Shown here piece by piece: positions 1 to 8,258 of a DNA stretch of 64,000 nt. The notes under the pieces are model-generated. The model saw only the letters and a list, made by a program, of their open reading frames with translations, had not been told where the DNA came from and ran no database searches. Location of the stretch: positions 10,244 to 74,243 of the forward strand of contig NZ_RQVR01000014.1 in the NCBI RefSeq assembly GCF_003865365.1, written 5' to 3'. The stretch comes from Flavobacterium macacae. GTDB lineage: Bacteria > Bacteroidota > Bacteroidia > Flavobacteriales > Flavobacteriaceae. The stretch's first letter is position 1. Each line of letters opens with the position of its first letter. The position numbers were made by a program, and so were the translations under genes.

Positions 1-987
1 GTAAATTTCTGTGGTTTTACTGCTGCTATGTCCCAATAATTCTTGAATATATCTCAGATCGGTACCGCTTTCCAAAAGATGCGTAGCATAACTATGCCTT
101 AGCCAATGCAGTGTAACCGGCTTTTTTATGCCAGCTTTTTCTATTGCTTGCTTTAAAACACTTTGCAAGCTTTTTGCAGAGTACTTCTCTCCTAACAATT
201 GACCTTCAAACAGATAAACAGCAGGTTTATAGATTTTATAATAATTGCGAAGCATATCTAATATCTTTGGGCTTAACGGAGCAATTCGGTCTTTTTTACC
301 TTTTGCGTTTTTAAGCAATACGATATTGCGTTTAGAATCGATATGGACAGGCTTCAAAACTAAAAGTTCGCCACATCGCAATCCACAGCTATAAATCAGG
401 CTCAGCATTGTTTTGTGCTTTATATTGCTGTGCGCTTCTAACAAAGCTTTCACCTCCGCCTTAGACAGCACATTTGGCAATACCTTGTCCCGTTTTGGTC
501 GGTGAATTTTATCAATATCAATCTTTGTTTCTCGTATTGTCTTAAAATAAAGCTTAATCGCATTCGTGATTTGGTTTTGATACGACGCCGAAAAATTATT
601 CTTTAAGATAAATAGATTGTTATACAAAATCACATCATTATTGTCCAGCAATGCCACAGGCTTGTCTTTAAAAAATACTAAAAATGATTTTAAACCCTCA
701 ACATAAGTTTTGATGGTATTTTCGCTATATCGTTTGGATCGAAGCCAAAAGGTAAAGTCCTCCAAAGCCTTTACAATCTCTTGAGTCATCCAGATGGCAC
801 TTGGTGTTTCAATCTTAAATCTAATTCGATTTTCATCCGTATCTGGCAGATGCCAAAATTGCCTAGATTGGCTCCATCGTGCGCCCTCAAGACTCTTGAT
901 CCGTTCGATCAGGCAAAAGTCTTTTTCAAAATAGACCGCAATTCGGCGCTCTTTTTTATACACAATCGGTTTGGCTTCCCATTTCAT
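1..987 (-). CDS. Tyrosine recombinase/integrase, C-terminus off window
   Basis: The first 329 codons of a XerC/D-like site-specific tyrosine recombinase, which cuts and rejoins DNA through a covalent phosphotyrosine. Residues about 1-60 form an extra N-terminal domain (WHLPDTDENR) often seen in Bacteroidota integrases. A SAM-like core-binding domain covers about 65-150 and the catalytic domain starts near 175. Catalytic residues are visible: R204 (CGLRCGEL), a Lys at 229-232 (AKGKKDR), H294 and R297 (HWLRHSYATH), H320 (LLGHSS) and Y329 (TTEIY), the last codon in the window. Only a short tail should be missing. The ATG at 987 was chosen because a TATTTTTG promoter element lies about 26 bases upstream. 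It could be the integrase of an element extending leftward or a stand-alone recombinase. Confidence 0.93.
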   Translation of the reverse strand, partial: MKWEAKPIVYKKERRIAVYFEKDFCLIERIKSLEGARWSQSRQFWHLPDTDENRIRFKIETPSAIWMTQEIVKALEDFTFWLRSKRYSENTIKTYVEGLKSFLVFFKDKPVALLDNNDVILYNNLFILKNNFSASYQNQITNAIKLYFKTIRETKIDIDKIHRPKRDKVLPNVLSKAEVKALLEAHSNIKHKTMLSLIYSCGLRCGELLVLKPVHIDSKRNIVLLKNAKGKKDRIAPLSPKILDMLRNYYKIYKPAVYLFEGQLLGEKYSAKSLQSVLKQAIEKAGIKKPVTLHWLRHSYATHLLESGTDLRYIQELLGHSSSKTTEIY

Positions 988-1012
988 CAGCTTGGCTTTT
1001 AAGTAGATAACA

Positions 1013-1020
1013 CAAAAATA
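1013..1020 (-). promoter_or_regulatory. Putative -7 promoter element of the integrase
   Basis: On the minus strand the sequence reads TATTTTTG, a match to the Bacteroidota -7 element TAnnTTTG, 25 bases before the chosen ATG. No convincing -33 TTTG is seen. Confidence 0.4.
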
Positions 1021-1115
1021 CGCAATTTTAAGAAACAAGGCTTAAAAATAGGGCAAGGCCAACTGATTAAATCAAAGTAGGTGCAGGCGCCTTTCAAAAA
1101 ATGCAAAATACACCA

Positions 1116-1142
1116 CAAAAAAAGCCCCAACAATAGGGGCTT
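1116..1142 (-). terminator. Rho-independent terminator of the XRE gene
   Basis: Minus strand: stem AAGCCCC / GGGGCTT with a 7-base loop (stem arms 1122-1142), followed by a run of seven T. It begins just after the stop codon of the XRE gene. Confidence 0.85.
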
Positions 1143-1147
1143 TCAAA

Positions 1148-1534
1148 TTATTTATTTTTCTTTTCTGCTTCTAGCAGGCGCTCGTAAAGTTTTTTGTTCT
1201 CTTCGTAAGCTTCAAGCAACTTGTCCAAGGGATTAAAGTTACAGATGTTATGAGAACCTATTGGACCTTGATTTATACTATTGTCGCTAAAACTGTTGAA
1301 GTAATTAAAAACGGCGTCTTCACTAAAATTCTTAATAGCTTCAACAGTAATCCCAAGTTCCTTCGCAATCAGCTCCAGCTTGTCATGATCCACATTCTCG
1401 CTGTTCTCGATGTTTGAAATCGTCTGCTGGCTCACGCCTATCGCGATGGCCAGTGCTTCCTGCTTGATGCCTCGCAGTTCACGAAGTCGGCTGATATTGC
1501 GCCCGACATGTTTGGGTTTAAGTGTAGTGCTCAT
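1148..1534 (-). CDS. XRE-family helix-turn-helix regulator
   Basis: A 128-residue DNA-binding protein. Residues about 12-70 form a Cro/CI-type HTH (IKQEALAIAIGVSQQTIS is the helix-turn-helix core). A short linker follows, and a predicted charged coiled coil lies at the C-terminus (LLEAYEENKKLYERLLEAEK), probably for oligomerisation. It lies 160 bases upstream of the integrase on the same strand, but a strong terminator separates the two, so they are not one simple operon. Such small XRE proteins are common on mobile elements and as orphan regulators; its target is unknown. There is no partner toxin next to it. Confidence 0.85.
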   Translation of the reverse strand: MSTTLKPKHVGRNISRLRELRGIKQEALAIAIGVSQQTISNIENSENVDHDKLELIAKELGITVEAIKNFSEDAVFNYFNSFSDNSINQGPIGSHNICNFNPLDKLLEAYEENKKLYERLLEAEKKNK

Positions 1535-1934
1535 AATTCAAGGTATTAGGTGTTAGTAGTCGCTGTATCGCAACCCTGCCAAACAAATGTACAAATTTTC
1601 TCTAAGATGGCCATTGGTAAAAAACAAATGGCTTCCATCCCGCACCTTTTTCAACAGCAGCGCACAAGACAGTCCCATCGCCCGATGCTCCCTATCCGAG
1701 GTAGGGATAGTGTATGGGGAGTGTATGAAAACGCTTATGTAAAATAGAAATCCAGTCAGCCCAAAAAAACACCGCCAGAAATACTGCTTCGTTCTCCATT
1801 CACAAACTTAAAATTCACTGAAATCGCAACGCACTTATGGCCAACAACCTTAATTTTGTGTCACTTTGCGAAGAACTTCGCGCATCTTTGCGTTAAAAAA
1901 ACCTTCCAGAAATTCCTTCCTTAAAAACAAAAAA
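1535..1934. other. Intergenic region with XRE promoter, no gene seen
   Basis: About 400 bases between the XRE gene and the terminator of the next gene. It holds a minus-strand TACATTTG (1584-1591), a good -7 element for the XRE gene, and a short dyad CTATCC/GGATAG (1692-1697 / 1705-1710) inside a locally GC-richer patch. Near 1862-1895 there are degenerate CTTTGCG-type repeats. ORFs of about 64 codons here look non-coding. Confidence 0.5.
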
Positions 1935-1967
1935 CCACCAAATGAACTAAATCATCTGGTGGCTTTA
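1935..1967 (-). terminator. Terminator hairpin, copy 1 of 3
   Basis: Stem CCACC(A)/(T)GGTGG spanning 1935-1962, followed on the minus strand by a T-rich run, just after the stop codon at 1988. The 46 bases at 1917-1962 are identical to 3579-3624, and a diverged third copy lies at 2633-2658. Confidence 0.75.
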
Positions 1968-1987
1968 AAATCAAATAGTATGATTGT

Positions 1988-2581
1988 TTATATGGAAATG
2001 GCAAATCTCTTTTTTAAGATTTTTAGCAAATATATAAAAGATTGCAGTTCATCAACTTGAGGATAATATTTATGATACTGCTTAGGATTGTCATATTCAA
2101 AACTATTTTTCTTATCTCCATCCCTGACCTGAACTGCATAGCTTTCACCATCAAGTACAGCCATTATTGATGCTTGACTTTCATATTTTCCGTCCATAGT
2201 TTTAATTTTTGCTTTACCTCTTAGTTTATATTTAAAAACTGCTTGTTCTGGAAGATACAATATATCTGAACTTAAAATTTCAAGCCACACATAAGAAAGT
2301 TCTTTAGACGATGTTATTTCAATCTTTCTAAAATCATCACTTCCGTCTTCCTGAAGAATAAAATGGCATTCATAATATTCAGATTTCCAAACCAATTCAT
2401 CATTTTGGTACAATCTAAATAATGAAACGAAATTTATTATATCAGCTTTTCTATAAACTCTTATTTCCTTGCTAGATAAATCTTCCGTGATTCCGATTTT
2501 CTTGTTCAACGCTTTATCCAATTGAGCTGAAAGCAACAGGGGAAACAATAATAATGGCAATAAGATTTTAAACATATTCAA
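1988..2581 (-). CDS. Hypothetical secreted protein
   Basis: 197 residues beginning with a clear Sec signal peptide (MNMFKILLPLLLFPLLLSAQ, likely cleaved after Ser18-Ala19). The mature part is mostly beta-strand-like, rich in Tyr, Glu and Lys, with no motif I recognise. It would be exported to the periplasm or cell surface. It stands alone, with its own terminator and a neighbour that is a broken gene. Coding is supported by the signal peptide, length and good codon usage. I cannot assign a function. Confidence 0.75.
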   Translation of the reverse strand: MNMFKILLPLLLFPLLLSAQLDKALNKKIGITEDLSSKEIRVYRKADIINFVSLFRLYQNDELVWKSEYYECHFILQEDGSDDFRKIEITSSKELSYVWLEILSSDILYLPEQAVFKYKLRGKAKIKTMDGKYESQASIMAVLDGESYAVQVRDGDKKNSFEYDNPKQYHKYYPQVDELQSFIYLLKILKKRFAISI

Positions 2582-2624
2582 AGTTTTGGTCAGTAAAACT
2601 ATTGAAATAGATTCATAATTAAAA

Positions 2625-2660
2625 CAAAAAACACCAAATGAGCTAAATCACTTGGTGGCA
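2625..2660 (-). terminator. Terminator hairpin, copy 2 of 3
   Basis: CACCAA / TTGGTG stem at 2633-2658, followed on the minus strand by a T-rich tract. It lies 47 bases after the stop codon of the SUFU-like gene. It is a diverged copy of the hairpins at 1935 and 3597. Confidence 0.7.
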
Positions 2661-2706
2661 GACAGAGTATCATCACCTCCGGAAAGCTCACGAGAGCACA
2701 AAGCCA

Positions 2707-3341
2707 TTAGGCCACTTTCTCTCTATTCAAATCACTATAAGGATAATGTCCGGCGTCTTTCAGCAGGTCGATTAATTTGTCAGTTCCGTTTGCTCTGGCA
2801 AAATCCATTTCAGATCGAAACACCTGCAGGCACAAAAGCAGATGGTGGATTCTGTCTGAAATCTGAAAGCCCTTGTAAGCGTCAAATATCAGGCAGGCAT
2901 TTTCTTCTTGATCGGTTGGCACTTCACAGGTCTCCTTTGGATTCAATACGGCTTGTGAAGAATAATTGCCGATGGTTGTAAACAGACCGCAGATATGTCT
3001 TTCGATCTTGTTAAACGGAGTTCCTGAATCTTCAATGTTGTGGTACTTTTCTTTTGTAAAGGCTACAAGTTCATAGGTCCCGATTACATTTGGTTTTGGT
3101 CCGTTCCCATCAGGATTCAATAATTCCATTGTCGCAAAACCGGTTCCTTCGATATGCTCTGAAAAATAATACATTCTACTGCACCGCCAATTTCAAAAGG
3201 AATGACGGCATGCCCCACCATGTCTTCCATCTTGCCTAAAACGCCTTCAATTGCTTTAGACTTTAAGTCATAACTTGAAATGAATTCTTCTTCAGTGAAG
3301 ACTTTCTTTTTGCTTCCGAATAAATTTTTAAAAAAGCTCAT
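2707..3341 (-). pseudogene. SUFU-domain protein, frameshifted
   Basis: Two overlapping frames together encode one suppressor-of-fused-domain protein of about 211 residues. The N-terminal part runs 3341 down to 3175 and ends in PFEIGGAV. The C-terminal part runs 3174 down to 2707, starts MYYFSEHIEGTGFATMEL and ends in PYSDLNREKV, as intact relatives do. Between them the reading GTA-GA-ATG shows one base missing where relatives have GGAVDMYYF. Bacterial SUFU-domain proteins are often linked to polymorphic-toxin immunity, but no toxin is seen here. The loss may be a real inactivating deletion or a sequencing error. The ATG at 3341 (MSFFKNLFGS) is preferred over that at 3377. Confidence 0.85.
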
Positions 3342-3596
3342 ATAGATGTTTTGGTTTTGGTTAATTAATGATCGCACAGCTTATTCTATAGGAATAATAA
3401 GCACAAGCTCTTCAAAAGTAAGAAAAAAGACAACAGATTATGACTTTTTCTCAAGCTGAGGCAAATTCATCGTCACGATTGGGACGCTTGCTCCGGGCGA
3501 CAACCAGACCCGCAAACAAAACGCCACGAATCTTTGCGAATAACTTTGTGCATCATTACCTTTTAAACCTTTCAGAACTTCCTTAAAAACAAAAAA
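3342..3596. other. Intergenic region, no gene seen
   Basis: Contains the upstream region of the broken SUFU gene, a locally GC-rich patch around 3475-3525 and degenerate CTTTGCGAATAACTTTGTG-type repeat sequence near 3530-3550. A 48-codon open frame at 3440-3586 runs through repeat sequence and is not believed. Confidence 0.4.
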
Positions 3597-3630
3597 CCAC
3601 CAAATGAACTAAATCATCTGGTGGTCTTGA
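3590..3630 (-). terminator. Terminator hairpin of the efflux operon, copy 3 of 3
   Basis: Stem CCACC / GGTGG at 3597-3624, followed on the minus strand by a T-rich run. It lies about 45 bases after the stop codon of the outer-membrane channel gene. Identical over 46 bases (3579-3624) to the copy at 1917-1962. Confidence 0.8.
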
Positions 3631-3671
3631 ACAAAAACAAAATCAATCATAATCCCATTACTGGAACTATC

Positions 3672-5084
3672 TTATTGCCATCCGCCTCCAAGGGCACGAT
3701 ATAACTCGATAATGGCGCTGTATTGTCTGTATTTATTGTCAATTAAATTCAATTCTGTGTTTAGTGCATTGTCTTTTGCAGTCAATACTTCTAAATAATT
3801 TACCAAACCATACGTCAGTAATTCATCAGAATAAGCAGCTGCTTTTTTCAGGGCATCTACTTGTTTTCCACGAATTTCAAGTTTGGCTGTTTCATTATTG
3901 TATTGCGCCAAAGCATTGGAAACTTCGTTGCCCGCAGTTAACAAAGATTTCTCAAATTCAAGATAGGCTTGTTGCTGTTGTGCTTTTGCAATTTCATAAC
4001 GCGACCTGATTTGTCTTCCGTTTAAAATGGGCTGCGTCAAACCGGTAACGATATTGGCAAATAGAGAATTAGCGCTAAACCATTCTTTAATATCAACCGT
4101 TTGAAGGCCGCCAGTTGCAGTCAATCTCAAAGTGGGATAAAAGTTGCTTTTTGCCACGTTAGTCTGCTCAAATAATGAGATCAAATTGTATTCTGCTGCA
4201 ATCACATCAGGACGATTGCGCAACAAAGTCGCAGGAACGCCCAGCGTAATTTCGGGTTGCATTACTTGTGCGTCAAGCGTGCTTCTTTCAATTTTTCCTG
4301 GAACCTGGCCTAAAAGAACGCTCAATGTATTTTCAAGAGTAATCACGCTTTGTTTCAAGTCAGCGATAATGATTTCTGTAGCATATTTTTGTGCTTCAGT
4401 TTGCTTCACGCCCACTTCATTCACGTTCCCGGCATCTTTTAAAGCAAGAATTACTTCAATACTTTCGTTTCTGTTGATAAGTGTTTCTTCAGCTAATTTA
4501 ATTTGGGCATCAACTGCAAGTAATTGGTAATAAGTCGAAGCAATGCTTGAAATCAATTGCGTTTTCACAGCTTGGTTGGCAGCTATTGTTTGCAAATAAG
4601 CCGCATTGGTTGCACGTTTATTGCTTCTGATTTTTCCCCAAATATCTGCTTCCCAGCCCAGCGTTCCTGTCAATTGGTATTGATCTACATTGGTTCTTCC
4701 GCCACCAGAACTGAACAAAGCGCCTAACTGGCTATTCTTAGAAAGTTCTTGGTGTGTCCAATCCGCACCTGCAGAAAATGTTGGCAAGTAACCTGCTTTT
4801 CCTTGTTTCATGGTTGCTTCTGCAGCAGCGATGTTTTGCATTGCAATTCTAATATCTAAATTATTTTGCAATCCTGTTTTAATATAGCCTTGTAACGTTG
4901 GGTCAGTAAATACTTTGTCCCAAGAAACATTGGCCATTGAAGTAGTATCCGCAGACACCACTTCAGTTCTGTATAAATTCTCTGTCTTTAATTCTGGCCT
5001 GTCGTATTTTTTTGCGACGAAACACGATTGCATTACCGTTCCAAGAACGACAACCATGGCAATTTTATATATTTTATTTTTCAT
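3672..5084 (-). CDS. Efflux outer-membrane channel (TolC/OprM/NodT family)
   Basis: 470 residues, the usual length for outer-membrane factors of RND pumps. A lipoprotein signal ends at Cys21 (VMQSC). Two outer-membrane-efflux repeats follow, with long helical hairpins and typical motifs (LRNRPDVIAAEYNL near the middle, YGLVNYLEVLTAKD near the end). It should form the trimeric exit duct across the outer membrane. The gene start overlaps the end of the pump gene by 11 bases, and the order regulator-adaptor-pump-channel marks an operon. A copied terminator hairpin follows it. Confidence 0.95.
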   Translation of the reverse strand: MKNKIYKIAMVVVLGTVMQSCFVAKKYDRPELKTENLYRTEVVSADTTSMANVSWDKVFTDPTLQGYIKTGLQNNLDIRIAMQNIAAAEATMKQGKAGYLPTFSAGADWTHQELSKNSQLGALFSSGGGRTNVDQYQLTGTLGWEADIWGKIRSNKRATNAAYLQTIAANQAVKTQLISSIASTYYQLLAVDAQIKLAEETLINRNESIEVILALKDAGNVNEVGVKQTEAQKYATEIIIADLKQSVITLENTLSVLLGQVPGKIERSTLDAQVMQPEITLGVPATLLRNRPDVIAAEYNLISLFEQTNVAKSNFYPTLRLTATGGLQTVDIKEWFSANSLFANIVTGLTQPILNGRQIRSRYEIAKAQQQQAYLEFEKSLLTAGNEVSNALAQYNNETAKLEIRGKQVDALKKAAAYSDELLTYGLVNYLEVLTAKDNALNTELNLIDNKYRQYSAIIELYRALGGGWQ

Positions 5085-8000
5085 ATTCTTCGTCTAAAAG
5101 TATAACATCAGATTCATTTTGTCCTTCTTCAAAAGGCTTTCCAGAAATTCTTTCCTGCAGGCTTTGGAAGATCACAAACAAGATTGGAATAACAAACACT
5201 CCTAAAATTGTTCCTACTAACATACCGCCCACAGCTCCCATACCGATAGATCTATTTCCGACAGCACCAACTCCTGTGGATAAAGCCAATGGCAATAAAC
5301 CGAAGATAAAGGCAAGAGAAGTCATCAAAATCGGACGAAGACGTGCTTTTGCCCCTTCAATTGCCGCTTGTGTCAGATCCATTCCGTGTTTTCGCCTTTG
5401 GATGGCAAACTCCACAATAAGGATCGCATTTTTCGCTAAGAGTCCTATAAGCATGATCAAGGCAACTTGGAAATAAATGTTGTTTTCAAGTCCTGCTAAT
5501 TTCACAAAGCCAATAGCTCCGGCAATTCCGACAGGCAATGAAAGCAATACAGATAATGGCACCAAGTAACTTTCGTATTGTGCACTTAACAAGAAATACA
5601 CAAAAATCAAGCTCAACAAGAAGACGCCCGCAGCTTGGCTTCCTGCCAAGATTTCCTCACGTGTCATTCCTGAGAATTCATAGGTATATGTTTTTGGCAA
5701 ATGTTTCTCTGCTGTTTCTTGGATGGCTTTAATCGCATCACCTGAACTAAATCCTGGATTTGCCTTACCATTCACGTTTACGGCTTTTAACAAATTGAAA
5801 CGGGCTACAGCTTCTGGCCCATAAATTCTTTTAAAATCAATGAATTGGCTGATAGCCACTTGCTGGCCCTGGCCATTTTTGATGTAAATATTATTGATGG
5901 ATTCTGGCGTAGCTCTTTCTTCTGCTTTTGCTTGAATCATTACACGGTATTGTTTACCAAATTTATTGAAATCTGTCGTGTATAAGCCACCATAATAACC
6001 TTGCATCGTGTTAAAAATATCGGTAACAGAAACTCCAGCATCTTTGGCTCTTTCCACATTGATATCCATTTGATATTGTGGGAAAGTGGGGTTAAAATTG
6101 GTCATCGCATATTGAATTTCTGGACGTTTCATCAACTCCCCAAGAAATTCATTGCTCACTTTACTAACTGTTGCCCAATCATCATCGCCTTTGTCTTGGA
6201 TTTTCATCTCAAAACCATCGGCTGTACCAAAACCTTGCACACTCGGTGGCGTGAAAAATAAGGCGCGGGCATCTTTAAAGTGAGCCGTTCTTCCGAACAA
6301 TTCACCAACGATTGCATCTACGGATTGATTGGCTTCCTTACGATGCTCCCAGTCTTTTAATTTGATTACGGTAAAGGCATAGGAACCCCCATTCACGCTA
6401 TTCAGCAAACTGAATCCCACAACGCTCATTCGTGCTTCTACCATATCCATAGATCCTAAAATAGAATCTAATTCATTGACTGCCAATTGCGTTTTCTCTA
6501 AAGTGGTTCCTGGAGGAAGCGTTAAATCGGCCATAATGATACCCCTGTCTTCATTCGGGATAAATCCAGAAGGAGTCGTTTGGAACAATAATATTGTAAT
6601 TCCAGAAAATACTAATAAAGCAACAACTGTAATCCATTTTTTTCTTGCCAAGAATCCAAGAGACTTGACATATTTATTGTTCATTTTATCAAAACCAGTA
6701 TTGAAAGCCAAGAAAAATCTGTCTTTCAAATTCTTTTTGTGGTGATCGCCATCTTTGTGAGGCTTCAAGAAAAGCGCACACAAAGCCGGGCTCAGCGTCA
6801 AGGCATTTACGGCAGAAATCAAAATGGAAATTGCCAAAGTGATTGCAAACTGCTGATAGAAAACTCCCGAGGGACCGCTCAAGAACGATACCGGAATAAA
6901 TACCGCAGACATCACCAAAGTAATCGAGATGATGGCACCGGAGATTTCACTCATCGCAGAAAGCGTTGCTTCTTTACCTGATTTTGCTCCTTCATCTAAT
7001 TTGGCATGCACCGCCTCGACGACGACAATCGCATCATCGACGACAATACCAATCGCCAGAATCATTGCGAACAAAGTCAACATGTTGATTGAGAATCCAA
7101 ATATTTGCAAGAAGAAAAAAGTACCTATAATTGCCACCGGAACCGCAATTGCCGGAATTAACGTCGATCTAAAATCTTGCAAGAAGATGTAAACCACAAT
7201 AAATACCAAGATAAAAGCTTCAATCAATGTAGCAATTACCTTGCTGATCGATGCGTCAAGGAACGTTTTTGTATTAAACGGAATTACATAGTCCACTCCT
7301 TTTGGGAAATTTGGTTTTGTTTCTTCCAAAATAGTCATTACTTCGGTAATAATATCTTGTGCATTGGAACCAGAAGTTTGGAAAACCCCAACGGCAACAC
7401 CTTGTTTACCCATTGCGATATTCTTGGTTCCATAATTGAAACCGCCTAATTCAACTGTTGCAACATCTTTTAGGTGAAGGAAATTTCCGTTACCTGTCGC
7501 TTTTACAACTATATTTTCATAATCAGCAATTTCAGAAAGTCTTCCCTTGTATTTGATTACATATTCATAAACACCATCGGCATTTTCACCAAATTTACCC
7601 GGAGCAGCTTCCACATTTTGCTCTTGCAAAGCGGCCTGGATGTCTTTTGGCTGTACGCCATAAGTAGCCATTTTTTCAGGATCGATCCAAATCCTCATGG
7701 AGTAATCTTTGGCACCGAAGACGTTTACTTGACCAACACCTTTAACACGCTGTAATTTTGGAACTAAGTTGATTTTCGCATAATTCTGAATATAGGTTTC
7801 ATCAAAATCATTATTATTGGAATACAATGCAAAGAACATCAAAGCGCTCGTTTGGCTTTTTAAAGTTGTAACTCCGGTTTGAACCACGGCTTGAGGTAAT
7901 TTTGAAGTGGCACGAGACACACGATTTTGAACGTTTACCGCCGCAATATCGGGATCAACTCCCAATTCAAAATAAACAGAAATTTTTGCAGAACCGTCAT

Positions 8001-8250
8001 TGGCCGCAGAAGAAGTCATATAAGTCATTCCTTCCACACCATTGATTTCTTCTTCCAAAGGAATCACGACGCTATTTAGCACCGTTTCTGCATTCGCTCC
8101 AGTGTATGTTGCAGTTACCTGAACTGTTGGAGGCGCGATTTCAGGATACTGTTCCACTGGTAAAGACATCAATCCAAGAACCCCAAGAATGGTGATCAGG
8201 ATCGAAATTACCGTCGAGAGAACAGGTCTTTCTATAAAAGTTTTTAACAT
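5074..8250 (-). CDS. RND multidrug efflux pump, HAE1/AcrB family
   Basis: 1058 residues, full length for an AcrB-type inner-membrane drug/proton antiporter. It begins with TM1 (FIERPVLSTVISILIT) and has the two large periplasmic porter loops and 12 membrane segments. The proton-relay Asp pair is present at 405-406 in TM4 (GIVVDDAIVVVEA), and the TM10 Lys region is in GLLAKNAILIVEFA. This pattern means drug/solute export (HAE1) rather than metal export (HME). It is translationally coupled to the channel gene downstream (11-base overlap) and lies 8 bases after the adaptor gene. Confidence 0.97.
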   Translation of the reverse strand: MLKTFIERPVLSTVISILITILGVLGLMSLPVEQYPEIAPPTVQVTATYTGANAETVLNSVVIPLEEEINGVEGMTYMTSSAANDGSAKISVYFELGVDPDIAAVNVQNRVSRATSKLPQAVVQTGVTTLKSQTSALMFFALYSNNNDFDETYIQNYAKINLVPKLQRVKGVGQVNVFGAKDYSMRIWIDPEKMATYGVQPKDIQAALQEQNVEAAPGKFGENADGVYEYVIKYKGRLSEIADYENIVVKATGNGNFLHLKDVATVELGGFNYGTKNIAMGKQGVAVGVFQTSGSNAQDIITEVMTILEETKPNFPKGVDYVIPFNTKTFLDASISKVIATLIEAFILVFIVVYIFLQDFRSTLIPAIAVPVAIIGTFFFLQIFGFSINMLTLFAMILAIGIVVDDAIVVVEAVHAKLDEGAKSGKEATLSAMSEISGAIISITLVMSAVFIPVSFLSGPSGVFYQQFAITLAISILISAVNALTLSPALCALFLKPHKDGDHHKKNLKDRFFLAFNTGFDKMNNKYVKSLGFLARKKWITVVALLVFSGITILLFQTTPSGFIPNEDRGIIMADLTLPPGTTLEKTQLAVNELDSILGSMDMVEARMSVVGFSLLNSVNGGSYAFTVIKLKDWEHRKEANQSVDAIVGELFGRTAHFKDARALFFTPPSVQGFGTADGFEMKIQDKGDDDWATVSKVSNEFLGELMKRPEIQYAMTNFNPTFPQYQMDINVERAKDAGVSVTDIFNTMQGYYGGLYTTDFNKFGKQYRVMIQAKAEERATPESINNIYIKNGQGQQVAISQFIDFKRIYGPEAVARFNLLKAVNVNGKANPGFSSGDAIKAIQETAEKHLPKTYTYEFSGMTREEILAGSQAAGVFLLSLIFVYFLLSAQYESYLVPLSVLLSLPVGIAGAIGFVKLAGLENNIYFQVALIMLIGLLAKNAILIVEFAIQRRKHGMDLTQAAIEGAKARLRPILMTSLAFIFGLLPLALSTGVGAVGNRSIGMGAVGGMLVGTILGVFVIPILFVIFQSLQERISGKPFEEGQNESDVILLDEEYEK

Positions 8251-8258
8251 CTTGAGAT

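Noticed and set aside
1862..1895. CTTTGCG-type repeats, considered as a CRISPR or attachment site
   Set aside because: Only degenerate single units, no regular spacing; no CRISPR-like array exists anywhere in the window.
3440..3586. 48-codon plus-strand frame
   Set aside because: Runs through degenerate intergenic repeat sequence and into the terminator copy; no start signals.
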